NCBI RefSeq assembly: GCF_007713735.2
Contig: NZ_VMNW02000005.1
Span: forward strand, 62,001 to 126,000
DNA length: 64,000 nucleotides
Source of the DNA: Amycolatopsis acidicola
GTDB taxonomy: Bacteria; Actinomycetota; Actinomycetes; Mycobacteriales; Pseudonocardiaceae
Reading direction: 5' to 3'
Below the pieces are notes generated by a model. The model saw only the letters and a list, made by a program, of their open reading frames with translations, was not told the DNA's origin and did not search any database. Shown one piece after another: positions 16,679 through 25,115 of this stretch (positions are counted from its first letter, which is position 1; the number at the start of each line of letters is the position of its first letter). The position numbers and the translations under genes were made by a program.

Positions 16679-17992
16679 ATGTCGACGAAACCCGGCCCCG
16701 GCCGGATCGCGCTCGCCAGCTACATCGGCAGCGTGATCGAGTGGTACGACTTCAACATCTACGGCCTCGCCACCGCACTGGTGTTCAGCAAGCAGTTCTT
16801 CCCCAGCTTCTCCGCGGCCGGCGGCACGCTCGCCTCGCTGGCGGCGTTCGCGGTCGGGTTCGTCGCCCGCCCGCTCGGCGCGCTCGTCACCGGACACTTC
16901 GGTGACCGTATCGGCCGCAAGTCCATGCTGGTGGCATCTCTGCTGACGATGGGCATCGCCACCACGCTCATCGGCGTGCTGCCGACCTACGCCACGATCG
17001 GCGTGTGGGCGCCGATCCTGCTCGTCGTACTCCGTCTGGTGCAGGGAATCGGCGTCGGCGGGGAATGGGGCGGCGCGGCGCTGATGGCCGTCGAGCACGC
17101 GCCCCCGAACCGCCGCGCGCTCTACGGTTCGTTCCCGCAGATCGGGATCCCCACGGGCATCCTGATCTCCCAGCTGGCGTTCTTGCTGATGACGCAGGCG
17201 TTCCCGGCGGACGCGCTGCAGTCGTGGGCCTGGCGGATCCCGTTCCTGTTCAGCGGGGTGCTCATCGTCGTCGGGCTGCTCGTGCGGGTGTCGATCACCG
17301 AGACCGAGGAGTTCGAGCGGGCTCGTGAGGCGCGCGACATCGCCCGGATGCCGCTGGTGGAGGTGTTCCGCCGCTCGCCGCTGCAGATGCTCGCGGGCAG
17401 CCTGCTGTCCTTCGCGGGGCCGACGCTCGGCACGTTCCTGTCGGTGTACATGGTCAGCTATGGCACCCAGCAGCTGCATCTGTCCTCGGGCACGATGCTG
17501 TGGATCACCGTGGCGCTGAGCGTGCCGTGGATCGCGATGATGCTCGGCGCCGGGCGGGCCGCGGACCGGCTGGGCCGGAAACGGATGTTCCTCATCGGTA
17601 CCGCGCTGGCGGCCGTGGGCGTGTTCCCGATGTTCCTGCTCGTCAACACCGCGCTCGTGCCGCTGGTGTTCGCCGGGCTGTTCCTGATGACGGTGGCGAA
17701 CTCGATCATCAACGGCGCCCAGCCCGCCATGCTCACTCAGATGTTCCCCGCGAGCGTCCGCTACAGCGGTTCCTCGACCTGCTATCAGATCGGGTCCATC
17801 GTGGGTGGCGGCATCGTCCCGCTGCTGGCCGCGTCTTCGTTCGCCCGGTTCGGCACCTCGACCGCGGTCGCGATCCTGATCGGCGGCGTCTGCGCCATCA
17901 GCCTGCTCGCGGTGCTGCCGGTGAAGCGGAGTCTGCTCGACGTCGGCGCTTCCGTGCCCCGATCGGAGACGGCACCGTTGACCATTCAATAA
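16679..17992 (+). CDS. MHS-family (metabolite:H+ symporter) MFS permease
   Basis: Twelve-segment inner-membrane symporter, 437 aa. The N-terminus SYIGSVIEWYDFNIYG and the loop GHFGDRIGRKSMLV are signatures of the MHS group (ShiA, ProP, PcaT), as is LRLVQGIGVGGEWGGA. MHS members import shikimate, dicarboxylates or aromatic acids with protons. As the last gene of the dioxygenase operon it most likely imports the methoxylated aromatic acid or a related ring substrate. No operator specific to it is obvious. Confidence 0.88.
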   Translation: MSTKPGPGRIALASYIGSVIEWYDFNIYGLATALVFSKQFFPSFSAAGGTLASLAAFAVGFVARPLGALVTGHFGDRIGRKSMLVASLLTMGIATTLIGVLPTYATIGVWAPILLVVLRLVQGIGVGGEWGGAALMAVEHAPPNRRALYGSFPQIGIPTGILISQLAFLLMTQAFPADALQSWAWRIPFLFSGVLIVVGLLVRVSITETEEFERAREARDIARMPLVEVFRRSPLQMLAGSLLSFAGPTLGTFLSVYMVSYGTQQLHLSSGTMLWITVALSVPWIAMMLGAGRAADRLGRKRMFLIGTALAAVGVFPMFLLVNTALVPLVFAGLFLMTVANSIINGAQPAMLTQMFPASVRYSGSSTCYQIGSIVGGGIVPLLAASSFARFGTSTAVAILIGGVCAISLLAVLPVKRSLLDVGASVPRSETAPLTIQ

Positions 17993-18006
17993 ATGAAGAA
18001 TAGGGT
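17978..18006 (+). promoter_or_regulatory. Candidate promoter for the ROK regulator, possibly leaderless
   Basis: TTGACC (17978-17983) and TAGGGT (18001-18006) are separated by exactly 17 bp. The ROK ATG lies at 18013, about where transcription would begin, so the transcript may be leaderless, as is common in actinobacteria. The -35 box is inside the end of the preceding permease gene. The -10 box is weak. Confidence 0.4.
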
Positions 18007-18012
18007 CGGCCC

Positions 18013-19233
18013 ATGGCGCGTGGGCATGAGGCTTCGGGGTGGGGCGGCAACGGGCGTGGCGGCAGCGTGGCGCGGGTGGTGGAGGCGTTGCGCAGTGACG
18101 GGCCGTCCTCGCAGGCCGCGCTGGCCCGCCGCACCCGGCTCTCGCCGGCCACGATCAACAACATCGTCAAGGAGTTGCGCGGCGAGGGCGCCGCGGAGGT
18201 CCGGCGGGTCAACGGACGTGAGTCCGTGGTCTCGCTGGTGTCCAGCCATGGCGCCGTGATTTCGGTCCAGGTCAACGTCACCTCGTTGCACGCGGCGGTG
18301 TTCGACTTCGCCCACCGCGCCCGGCACGACGTCACGATTCCGCTCCGCGAAGCCGAATCCGAGGGAGGCAGCCCGGAGGCGGTGATCGACATGGTGCGGT
18401 CACTGGTCGCCGACGCCGGTCTCGGGACGGCGGACGTGACGGGGCTGGCGGTCGGCATGCAGGCGCCGATCGCCCGCCCGACCGGCGTGGTCACCTCGTG
18501 GGCGCGGCTGCAGCTGCCGCGCTGGAAGGACGTGGTCATCGCCGACCGGCTCGGCGGCGAGCTCGGTGTTCCGGTCGTCGTGGAGAACGACGCCAACCTC
18601 GCCGCGCTCGCCGAGTGGACCTGGGGCGCCGGTCAGGGCACGGACACGTTCCTCTACGTCCTGTGCTCGGAACGGGTCGGCGGCGGCCTGATCCTCGAAG
18701 GCCGGATCCACCACGGCGGGGACGGGCTGGCCGGCGAGATCGGGCACATGGTGCTGGAGCAGGGCGGCCCGGTGTGCTTCTGCGGCAACCGCGGCTGCCT
18801 CACCACGTTCGTCGCCGAACGCCCCATCCTCGCCGCGCTCGAAGCGGCGGGCGGGGCGACCGGGTCGCTGGCCGGGGTGATCGACGCCGCGCGCGGCGGG
18901 GATCCCGCCTCCTCCCGGGTGCTGTTCGAGGCCGGCCGACACCTCGGCCGCGCCTTCGCGAATGCCGCGAAACTCGTTGCGCCGTCAGTGATCGCAGTCG
19001 GCGGGCTGCTCGGCTCGGCGGGTTCGCTGGTCTTCGGCGGGCTGGACTCCTCAGTCGAAATCAACAGCCTCCGCACGGTGGCGCCCTCGCTGTCGGTCGA
19101 GGTCGCGCGCCTGGGAGCCGATGCCACGCTGCTGGGCGGGGTCGCCGCCGCGATGGATCACCTCGGAAACGGCCTCAGCGCCCTGCCGGAGTGGATGAAG
19201 GCGACCGGGCCCGCTCGATCGTTCACTTCCTGA
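18013..19233 (+). CDS. ROK-family transcriptional regulator (NagC/XylR type)
   Basis: Sugar-responsive repressor, 406 aa. N-terminal winged HTH (about residues 15-75; ALARRTRLSPATINNIVKEL) and a ROK kinase-like domain. The latter shows VVENDANLAALAEW, the glycine loop GEIGHMVL and the zinc-binding CFCGNRGCLTTF, which is the ROK signature with three cysteines. It precedes a permease and a C-glycoside catabolic operon on the same strand and is the probable local regulator. The inducer is likely a sugar or keto-sugar from that pathway. Confidence 0.88.
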   Translation: MARGHEASGWGGNGRGGSVARVVEALRSDGPSSQAALARRTRLSPATINNIVKELRGEGAAEVRRVNGRESVVSLVSSHGAVISVQVNVTSLHAAVFDFAHRARHDVTIPLREAESEGGSPEAVIDMVRSLVADAGLGTADVTGLAVGMQAPIARPTGVVTSWARLQLPRWKDVVIADRLGGELGVPVVVENDANLAALAEWTWGAGQGTDTFLYVLCSERVGGGLILEGRIHHGGDGLAGEIGHMVLEQGGPVCFCGNRGCLTTFVAERPILAALEAAGGATGSLAGVIDAARGGDPASSRVLFEAGRHLGRAFANAAKLVAPSVIAVGGLLGSAGSLVFGGLDSSVEINSLRTVAPSLSVEVARLGADATLLGGVAAAMDHLGNGLSALPEWMKATGPARSFTS

Positions 19234-19265
19234 ATGCTTTCACGGCTCATCGTTGACTTCGCGGT

Positions 19266-19329
19266 GAACGTTCGTACGATGACGTCATTCCTCCTTCCGG
19301 AAAACGTTCAAAGTCCGAACGGTTCAAAG
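19266..19329 (+). promoter_or_regulatory. Operator-like repeats upstream of the glycoside operon
   Basis: A perfect palindrome GAACGTTC (19266-19273) is followed by two near-direct repeats, AACGTTCAAAG (19303-19313) and AACGGTTCAAAG (19318-19329), just before the permease ATG. Shared core AACG(G)TTC suggests several binding sites for one protein; the upstream ROK repressor is the obvious candidate. Confidence 0.45.
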
Positions 19330-19339
19330 GATCTCAACG

Positions 19340-20650
19340 ATGAGAAGTCATCCCACGAGCGCCGCCCCCGGTCCCCAGGACGCGGCCACGCTGCCCGCCG
19401 ACGATACGGTCAGCGAAAACAAGAGCGTGTTCGTCCGCCTGACCCTGATGATGCTGCTCGAGTTCGTCGTGTTCGGGTCCTGGTTCGCGACCTTCGGCCT
19501 GGTCCTCTCGACCTACCACCTGCCGGCGATCATCGGCACGGCCTACTCGCTCGCAGCCATCGCGGCGATCGCCTCGCCGATGTTCCTCGGCGCGATCGGC
19601 GACCGGTTCCTGGCCGCGCAGAAGAGCCTCGGTATCGCGCACATCGCGGGCGGCGTGCTGATGCTGTTCCTGCCCGCCGTGGTCAAAGCCGGTAACGGTG
19701 GTCTCGCGCTCCTGCTGATCTTCGTCTACTGCCTGTTCTTCCAGCCCACCCTGGGGTTGGCGAACGCCATCGGGTTCCGCCACCTCGGCAGCGACAAGCG
19801 GCTTTTCCCGTACGTCCGCGTGTTCGGCACGTTGGGCTGGGTCGTGGCCGGGGCGGGCGTCGGCTGGCTGGGCCTTTCGGCTTCGGTGAACGTTTTCTCC
19901 GTGACCGCGATCGCGAGCTTCGTGTTCGGCCTGTACGCGTTCACCCTGCCGGCCACACCGCCGCCCGCGAAGGGCGTGCGGTTCTCGATCGGCGACGTCG
20001 TGGGCTCGAAGGCGTTCGTGATGTTCCGCAACCGCAACTTCGCGGTGCTGATGGTCTGCGCGCTGCTGACGTCGATCTCGCTCGGCGTCTACAACACTTA
20101 CGCCTCACCGTTCCTCGGCGCGCTCGGCATCGGCAACGTCGCCGGCGTGCTTTCGCTGGGGCAGGCGACCGAAGTGGCCTTCATCGTCACGATTCCGTTC
20201 GTGCTCAAGCACATCGGCATGAAATGGGCGCTGCTGACAGGCATGGTCATGTGGGGGATCCGGTTCGCCGTGTTCATCGCCGCGGCCGGCGGGGACCACT
20301 GGCTCGCCATCCTGGCCGTCGCGCTGCAGGGCATCTGCAACGACTTCTTCCTTGTCCTGGCAGCGATGTACATCGGCGAGGTCACGCCGGTGGAACTGTC
20401 CAACCAGGCGCAGAACATGCTGATCATGGTCGTCTCCGGGTTCGGTTCGCTGGTCGGGGCGTTCGTCTCCGGTGAGATCTACGACTCCGTGGTGGGCTCC
20501 GACGCTTCGGCCGGCCCGTCGGCCTGGACGCCGATCTGGATCGTCCCGATCGTCACGGCCACGATCACCGCCATCGTGTGGGCGACGCTGTTTCGCCACG
20601 GCCGCAAGGAAAAGCCGGTGCCGTTCGTTCCCGTCAGACAGCACCAGTGA
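19340..20650 (+). CDS. MFS permease, nucleoside:H+ symporter (NHS)-like
   Basis: Twelve-segment membrane transporter, 436 aa. The opening LTLMMLLEFVVFGSWFATFG and the mid-protein VRVFGTLGWVVAG and VFFLVLAAMYIGE-like region fit the NupG/XapB nucleoside symporter group, which also contains transporters for glycosides of unknown identity. AAAGGA lies 8-9 nt before the ATG. As first gene before a GMC oxidase and deglycosidase subunits, it probably imports the glycoside (for example a flavonoid or polyketide C-glycoside) or the sugar moiety. Substrate assignment is inferred from operon membership. Confidence 0.8.
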   Translation: MRSHPTSAAPGPQDAATLPADDTVSENKSVFVRLTLMMLLEFVVFGSWFATFGLVLSTYHLPAIIGTAYSLAAIAAIASPMFLGAIGDRFLAAQKSLGIAHIAGGVLMLFLPAVVKAGNGGLALLLIFVYCLFFQPTLGLANAIGFRHLGSDKRLFPYVRVFGTLGWVVAGAGVGWLGLSASVNVFSVTAIASFVFGLYAFTLPATPPPAKGVRFSIGDVVGSKAFVMFRNRNFAVLMVCALLTSISLGVYNTYASPFLGALGIGNVAGVLSLGQATEVAFIVTIPFVLKHIGMKWALLTGMVMWGIRFAVFIAAAGGDHWLAILAVALQGICNDFFLVLAAMYIGEVTPVELSNQAQNMLIMVVSGFGSLVGAFVSGEIYDSVVGSDASAGPSAWTPIWIVPIVTATITAIVWATLFRHGRKEKPVPFVPVRQHQ

Positions 20651-20664
20651 CAGAACAGGTAATC

Positions 20665-22335
20665 ATGAGCACTACACCGAAAAAGCACTACGACGCGCTC
20701 GTCGTCGGTTCCGGCGCCGCGGGCAGTATCGCGGTCAAGGAGCTGACCGAGCGCGGGATGGACGTCCTGCTGCTCGAAGCCGGGCGCGACATCACCAAGG
20801 CCGATTTCGTGCCGCAGCCGCCGAAACCGCCCGCGGCGATGAGCATCGACCTCGGCGGGCGGCTGCGCGCGATGCTGAAGGGTCAGCACATCCAGTCGCG
20901 GCGCGCGATGTACCAGGAGCAGAAGAACCCGTTCCTGGTCAACGATCTGCAGCACCCGTACTCCAGCAAGGGCGGGGATTTCCTGTGGATCCGCGGGAAA
21001 CAGCTCGGCGGGCGCCTGCACTCCTACGGGCGCGTGCTGCTGCGGGCCTCGGACCACGAGTTCAAGGGCGCCACGATGGGCCTCGGCGGTGAGGACTGGC
21101 CGATCTCGTACGCCGATCTCGCGCCGTACTACGACCGGGTCGAGGAGTTCATCGGGCTCTACGGCACCGAAGAGGGCATCGAGAACCTGCCGGACGGCAA
21201 GTACCGGGGCCCTTCGCTGCTGACCGAGACCGAGAAACACTTCAAGAGCACCGTCGAGGAGCGCTGGTCCGGGCGGCACGTGGTGCCGTGGCGGTACGCG
21301 GCGCCGAACCCGCACCGGGTGCCGCTCGGGATCGTCGCCGCCAGGGAGACCGGCCGGCTGACCACGCGCACCGACGCGCTCGTGCGGCGGGTCACGGTCG
21401 ACCCGAAGACCGGCAAGGCGGACGGGGTCGTGTTCGTCGACCGGCACACGAAGCGGGAACACCGCGTGTACGCCGATGTCGTGGTGTTGTGCGCGTCCAC
21501 GATCGAATCGGTGCGGCTGCTGCTCAATTCCGGCACCGATGGCCACCCTGACGGGCTGGCGAACTCCTCCGGGTTGCTGGGCCGGTACTTCATGGATCAG
21601 ACCCCGAGCCTGTTGTTCGGTGATGATCCGGCGCACCCGGGGTTCGAGACGATCGACCCCGCCCCGCCGGACCCGTACTATCCGCCGGTCGGCGGGATCT
21701 ACATCCCGCAGTTCGACAACGTCGGCGAGATCACCGAGACCCGGTTCGCGCACGGCTGGGCGATGCAGGGCACGGTCGGCAGGATGCCCGTCCCCGACGG
21801 CCATCCCGGCACGGTCGGGCTCATGGGGTTCGGCGAGATGCTCCCGTATCGCGACAACCGGATCACCTTGCATCCGCGGCGCCAGGATGCCTGGGGTATC
21901 CCGATTCCGCGGGTTCGGCTGAGTATCACCGACAACGAGCGCGCGCTCATGCGGGCGCAGGTCGCGGGCCTGCGCGAGATGGCGAACGCCAGCGGGTACC
22001 GGGTCAACTTCGCGGGTTCCGCGCTCGGCCTCGACTCGCGGAAGGTGTGGCCGGAGGCCGATCCGATCAGCCGCGCGATCTTCCTGCTGGCCTTCAAGAA
22101 GAGCATGGCGATGGGGGCCGCGATCCACGAATGCGGCGGCGCGCGGATGGGCGCGAACCCGAAGACCTCCGTGCTCAACGCCTACAACCAGACCTGGGAC
22201 GTGCCCAACCTGTTCGTCACCGACGCGAGCTCGTTCGTGACCAACGGGGCGGTGGGGCCCACGCTGACGATCATGGCGCTCACCGCGAGGGCGTGTGAAT
22301 ACATCGCCGAGCAGCACGCCGACGGCGCGCTCTGA
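20665..22335 (+). CDS. GMC-family FAD oxidoreductase, probable glycoside 3-oxidase (CarA-like)
   Basis: FAD enzyme of the glucose-methanol-choline superfamily, 556 aa. N-terminal dinucleotide fold VVGSGAAGSIAV (residues 13-24), LLLEAGRDI, WIRGKQLGGRLHSYG flavin loop, and the C-terminal catalytic region IHECGGARMG followed by TNGAVGPTLTIMALT. The pyranose-oxidase branch oxidises C3 of sugars. Its immediate downstream partners encode both subunits of a C-deglycosidase, the arrangement known for carA-carB-carC in Microbacterium, so it most likely makes the 3-keto-glycoside that the deglycosidase cleaves. Only 14 nt separate it from the permease. Confidence 0.85.
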   Translation: MSTTPKKHYDALVVGSGAAGSIAVKELTERGMDVLLLEAGRDITKADFVPQPPKPPAAMSIDLGGRLRAMLKGQHIQSRRAMYQEQKNPFLVNDLQHPYSSKGGDFLWIRGKQLGGRLHSYGRVLLRASDHEFKGATMGLGGEDWPISYADLAPYYDRVEEFIGLYGTEEGIENLPDGKYRGPSLLTETEKHFKSTVEERWSGRHVVPWRYAAPNPHRVPLGIVAARETGRLTTRTDALVRRVTVDPKTGKADGVVFVDRHTKREHRVYADVVVLCASTIESVRLLLNSGTDGHPDGLANSSGLLGRYFMDQTPSLLFGDDPAHPGFETIDPAPPDPYYPPVGGIYIPQFDNVGEITETRFAHGWAMQGTVGRMPVPDGHPGTVGLMGFGEMLPYRDNRITLHPRRQDAWGIPIPRVRLSITDNERALMRAQVAGLREMANASGYRVNFAGSALGLDSRKVWPEADPISRAIFLLAFKKSMAMGAAIHECGGARMGANPKTSVLNAYNQTWDVPNLFVTDASSFVTNGAVGPTLTIMALTARACEYIAEQHADGAL

Positions 22336-22354
22336 ACGGGGGGAGGAGTCACCG

Positions 22355-22819
22355 ATGTTCGAGAACTTCCTGATCCGCGAGGACAGCCTGCGCAACGACC
22401 GGCGTGACGGGAAGGTGGTGGGTTTCTCCCTTGCCGCCCGCAACGCCAATTACCGCGGCGTGTACCTGTCGCTGCACAACGGTTACTACCTCGAGGTCGA
22501 CGGCGTCCACTACCCGACGGCCGTGCAGTCCTTCGAGATCAACGGTAAGCCGCCGCGCGGTTTCGACGAGATCCGCACGGCGGTGTGGGAGCACTGGGAT
22601 TACGACGACGAAGGCATCCTGCACGTCGCCGCGCCCGGCGGGCTCGCGCCCGGCGAGCACACGATCCGGTTCCAGCAATCGGTTCTGGCCGCCTACGGCT
22701 ATCTGCCCACGGACGAGGAATGGGTGAAGAACCCGCCGGTGCCCGGTTCCGGGGCGGGTTCGGACAAGGCCCCGCAGATCGTGTCCTACACGCTTACCCT
22801 GAACGAGGAGGAGAACTGA
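22355..22819 (+). CDS. C-glycoside deglycosidase beta subunit (DUF6379, CarB/DfgB-like)
   Basis: Small subunit of the heteromeric C-deglycosidase, 154 aa, beta-sandwich. Recognised from the opening FENFLIREDSL, GFSLAARNANYRGVYLS, EVDGVHYP and the strongly conserved VAAPGGLAPGEHTI near residue 105. This subunit partners a TIM-barrel alpha subunit, encoded by the next gene. It shares one base with it (TGATG), giving stoichiometric coupling. A strong GGGGGAGGAG site precedes the ATG. The family is only known from C-glycoside or related 3-keto-glycoside cleavage. Confidence 0.85.
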   Translation: MFENFLIREDSLRNDRRDGKVVGFSLAARNANYRGVYLSLHNGYYLEVDGVHYPTAVQSFEINGKPPRGFDEIRTAVWEHWDYDDEGILHVAAPGGLAPGEHTIRFQQSVLAAYGYLPTDEEWVKNPPVPGSGAGSDKAPQIVSYTLTLNEEEN

Positions 22820-23940
22820 TGGCCATCAAGCGCGGCGTTTCGCTCTACAGCTACCAGCAGGCCCAGTTCTTCAAGGACCTGGATCTGGAGGGCATGCTCC
22901 GGGAGGTCGGGGAGCACCTCGACGGGGCCGACGGCATCGAGATCGTGGACGAGATGTCCTTGCGCTACCCCGATCCCGGCGAGGAGTTCGTGCGCGAGTG
23001 GTTCGGCTGGATGGAGCGCTACGGCACCCGGCCGGTCGCGATGGACGTCGGGATGGACGTGCTGCAGTTCCGCGATCACGTGATGTCCATCGAGGAATGC
23101 GCGGACCGGCTGCGCCACGATCTGCGGCTCGCCAAGCGGTTCGGGTTCGCGAACGTGCGGGTGCTTTCGGTCGTGCCGATCGACGTGCTGACGTCCGCGT
23201 TGCCGCTGGCCGAGGAGCTGGACATCCGGCTGGGCAAGGAGATCCACCAGCCGATGCCGCTGGAAGGCAAGCAGGTCACCGAAATCCTCGACGTCGTGGA
23301 GCGCACCGGGACCCGGCACCTGGGGATCGTGCCGGACCTCGGGATCTTCCAGTTCCGCCCGTCCGAGGTGCAGCTGGAGTGGTTCGGGCGGCGTGGGGCG
23401 CGGGAGAGCGCCCGCCAGGCGTCGGTCGAGCTGGCCGGGCAGCTGCGCCGGGGAGAGGCGCCGTTCGGGTTCGTCGACATGTCGTTCAGTACCGCCGGGA
23501 ACCTGCGTGGCGACTTCCGCCGCTTCCTCACCACCGGCGAATGCGATCCGGCGTTCACCGAAACCTTCCACGGGCTGCGCAAGTACACCGACGAGCTGGT
23601 GGAGAACGCGCAGGAGATCGACTACGTGGTGGTGGCCGAGGCGATCATGCTTTCGGACACCAAGGCCGACACGCTGCGCGAGCTCGCCGGGCACGTCACG
23701 CACGTCCATGGCAAGTTCAACAACATGTCGCCCGTGCCGGGCAGGCCCGGCCAGTTCCAGGAGGCCTCGATCGACTACGAGGCCGCGATCGGCGCGCTCA
23801 AGGCCGGTGGGTTCGATGGCTACATCAACACCGAGTACGAGGGACAGCGCTACTTCCAGGACCGCGGCCGCGAGGATCTGATGAGCGAGGTGGACCAGGT
23901 CCGCAGGCACCAGGAAATGCTGGGAAGGCTGCTCGCATGA
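22819..23940 (+). CDS. C-glycoside deglycosidase alpha subunit (xylose-isomerase-like TIM barrel, CarC-like)
   Basis: Catalytic subunit, 373 aa, sugar phosphate isomerase/epimerase fold. Opens with KRGVSLYSYQQAQFFKDLDL, characteristic of these deglycosidase subunits, and contains putative metal ligands in GADGIEIVDEM, LGIVPDLGIF, HVTHVHGKFNNM and YINTEYEGQRY. Together with the upstream beta subunit it would break the C1-C bond of a 3-keto-C-glycoside by metal-assisted beta-elimination. The aglycone cannot be predicted; O-glycosides are also possible substrates in this family. Confidence 0.83.
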   Translation: MAIKRGVSLYSYQQAQFFKDLDLEGMLREVGEHLDGADGIEIVDEMSLRYPDPGEEFVREWFGWMERYGTRPVAMDVGMDVLQFRDHVMSIEECADRLRHDLRLAKRFGFANVRVLSVVPIDVLTSALPLAEELDIRLGKEIHQPMPLEGKQVTEILDVVERTGTRHLGIVPDLGIFQFRPSEVQLEWFGRRGARESARQASVELAGQLRRGEAPFGFVDMSFSTAGNLRGDFRRFLTTGECDPAFTETFHGLRKYTDELVENAQEIDYVVVAEAIMLSDTKADTLRELAGHVTHVHGKFNNMSPVPGRPGQFQEASIDYEAAIGALKAGGFDGYINTEYEGQRYFQDRGREDLMSEVDQVRRHQEMLGRLLA

Positions 23941-25115
23941 CCGGGAAACTGGTGGCGTACATAGGTTCCTACCGCGACGCGGCCGGGGACGGCGGCGGGA
24001 TCACGGTGCTCGACGTGAGCCGCGACGGCCGGTCTCTGACCCCGGTGAGCCACGTCGGGGAGCCGAAGGAAGCGGGCTATCTCGCCTACGTCGGCGGCAC
24101 GCTGTATGCGGTCGACGAGCGCAAGAACGACGGCCGGGGCCCGGTGGAGCCCGCGGCGAGCGTGCACGCGTTCACCGTCGACCAGGGCGACGGCAGCCTG
24201 ACGTGGCTCAATGCGCGGCGCGCGCCCGGGCCCCGGCCCACGTTCCTGTGCGCGGACGAGGCGGGGAAGGTGCTCGTCACGGCCAACCACGGGGATTTCG
24301 AGCACGTCGAACGCGTCGTGCGCACGCCGGAGGGCGGGTGGGACGTCGAGTACCTTTACGACGACTCCACGGTCATCCTCTACGGACTGGAAGACGACGG
24401 CAGCCTCGGCGAAATCCGGGACCTCCACGTGTTTTCCGGTCATGGCAAGGATCCCAACGGCTCGCCGCAGGCCGGCGGGCACGCGCAGGCGAGCCCGCAC
24501 GCGCACTGCGCGGTGATCGACCCCTCCGGGCGCCACGTTTTGGTGTGTGACAAGGGAACCGACCAGATTTTCGTGTTCGCGCTCGGCGACACGCTGGAGC
24601 CGGAGTTCACGTACCGCTTCGAGGAGGAGACCGGGCCCCGGCATCTCGCCTTCGAACCCGGCACCGGGCGCGTCTTCGTCACGTGTGAGTTCTCGTCCGA
24701 GCTGGTCTCGTTCGACTTCGACGCCTCCTCCGGGAAACTGCGGCTGCTGGACCGGGTGTCCACCGTCGCGTCCGGACACACCGGCGGCAACGAACCCGCC
24801 GAAGTCCGTGTCCATCCACGCGGGGGTTTCGTCTACGTCAACAACCGCGGCGAGGACTCGCTGGCCTGGTTCCACACCAACCACAATGGACAGTTGCTGC
24901 GGCTCGGGCACGTTCCCCTCGCCCGGTCGCTGCACCCCGGGGTCGCGGCGCGAAGCTTCGCCTTCGACCCGTCCGGGAGTTTCCTCCTGCTCGCCGACCG
25001 GCCGGCGGGCCTCGTCCGCTCCTTCGCCGTCGACGCGGAGGAATGCCGTCTCCGTCCACTCGCGACAGTCGCTGTCGCCGAGCCATCCTTCGTCGCTTTC
25101 GCGGAGCTGCCATGA
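23937..25115 (+). CDS. Lactonase-family seven-bladed beta-propeller protein
   Basis: 392 aa of the 6-phosphogluconolactonase-like (Pgl/YbhE) propeller family. Repeated blade motifs include GRSLTPVSHVG, SPHAHCAVIDPSGRHVLVCD, RHLAFEPGTGRVFVTCE and AEVRVHPRGGFVYVNNRGEDS. The SPHAH and NRGEDS elements are typical of the active lactonases. It overlaps the deglycosidase gene by ATGA. It would hydrolyse a sugar lactone formed by oxidation of the released keto-sugar, possibly by the next gene product. Confidence 0.82.
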   Translation: MTGKLVAYIGSYRDAAGDGGGITVLDVSRDGRSLTPVSHVGEPKEAGYLAYVGGTLYAVDERKNDGRGPVEPAASVHAFTVDQGDGSLTWLNARRAPGPRPTFLCADEAGKVLVTANHGDFEHVERVVRTPEGGWDVEYLYDDSTVILYGLEDDGSLGEIRDLHVFSGHGKDPNGSPQAGGHAQASPHAHCAVIDPSGRHVLVCDKGTDQIFVFALGDTLEPEFTYRFEEETGPRHLAFEPGTGRVFVTCEFSSELVSFDFDASSGKLRLLDRVSTVASGHTGGNEPAEVRVHPRGGFVYVNNRGEDSLAWFHTNHNGQLLRLGHVPLARSLHPGVAARSFAFDPSGSFLLLADRPAGLVRSFAVDAEECRLRPLATVAVAEPSFVAFAELP

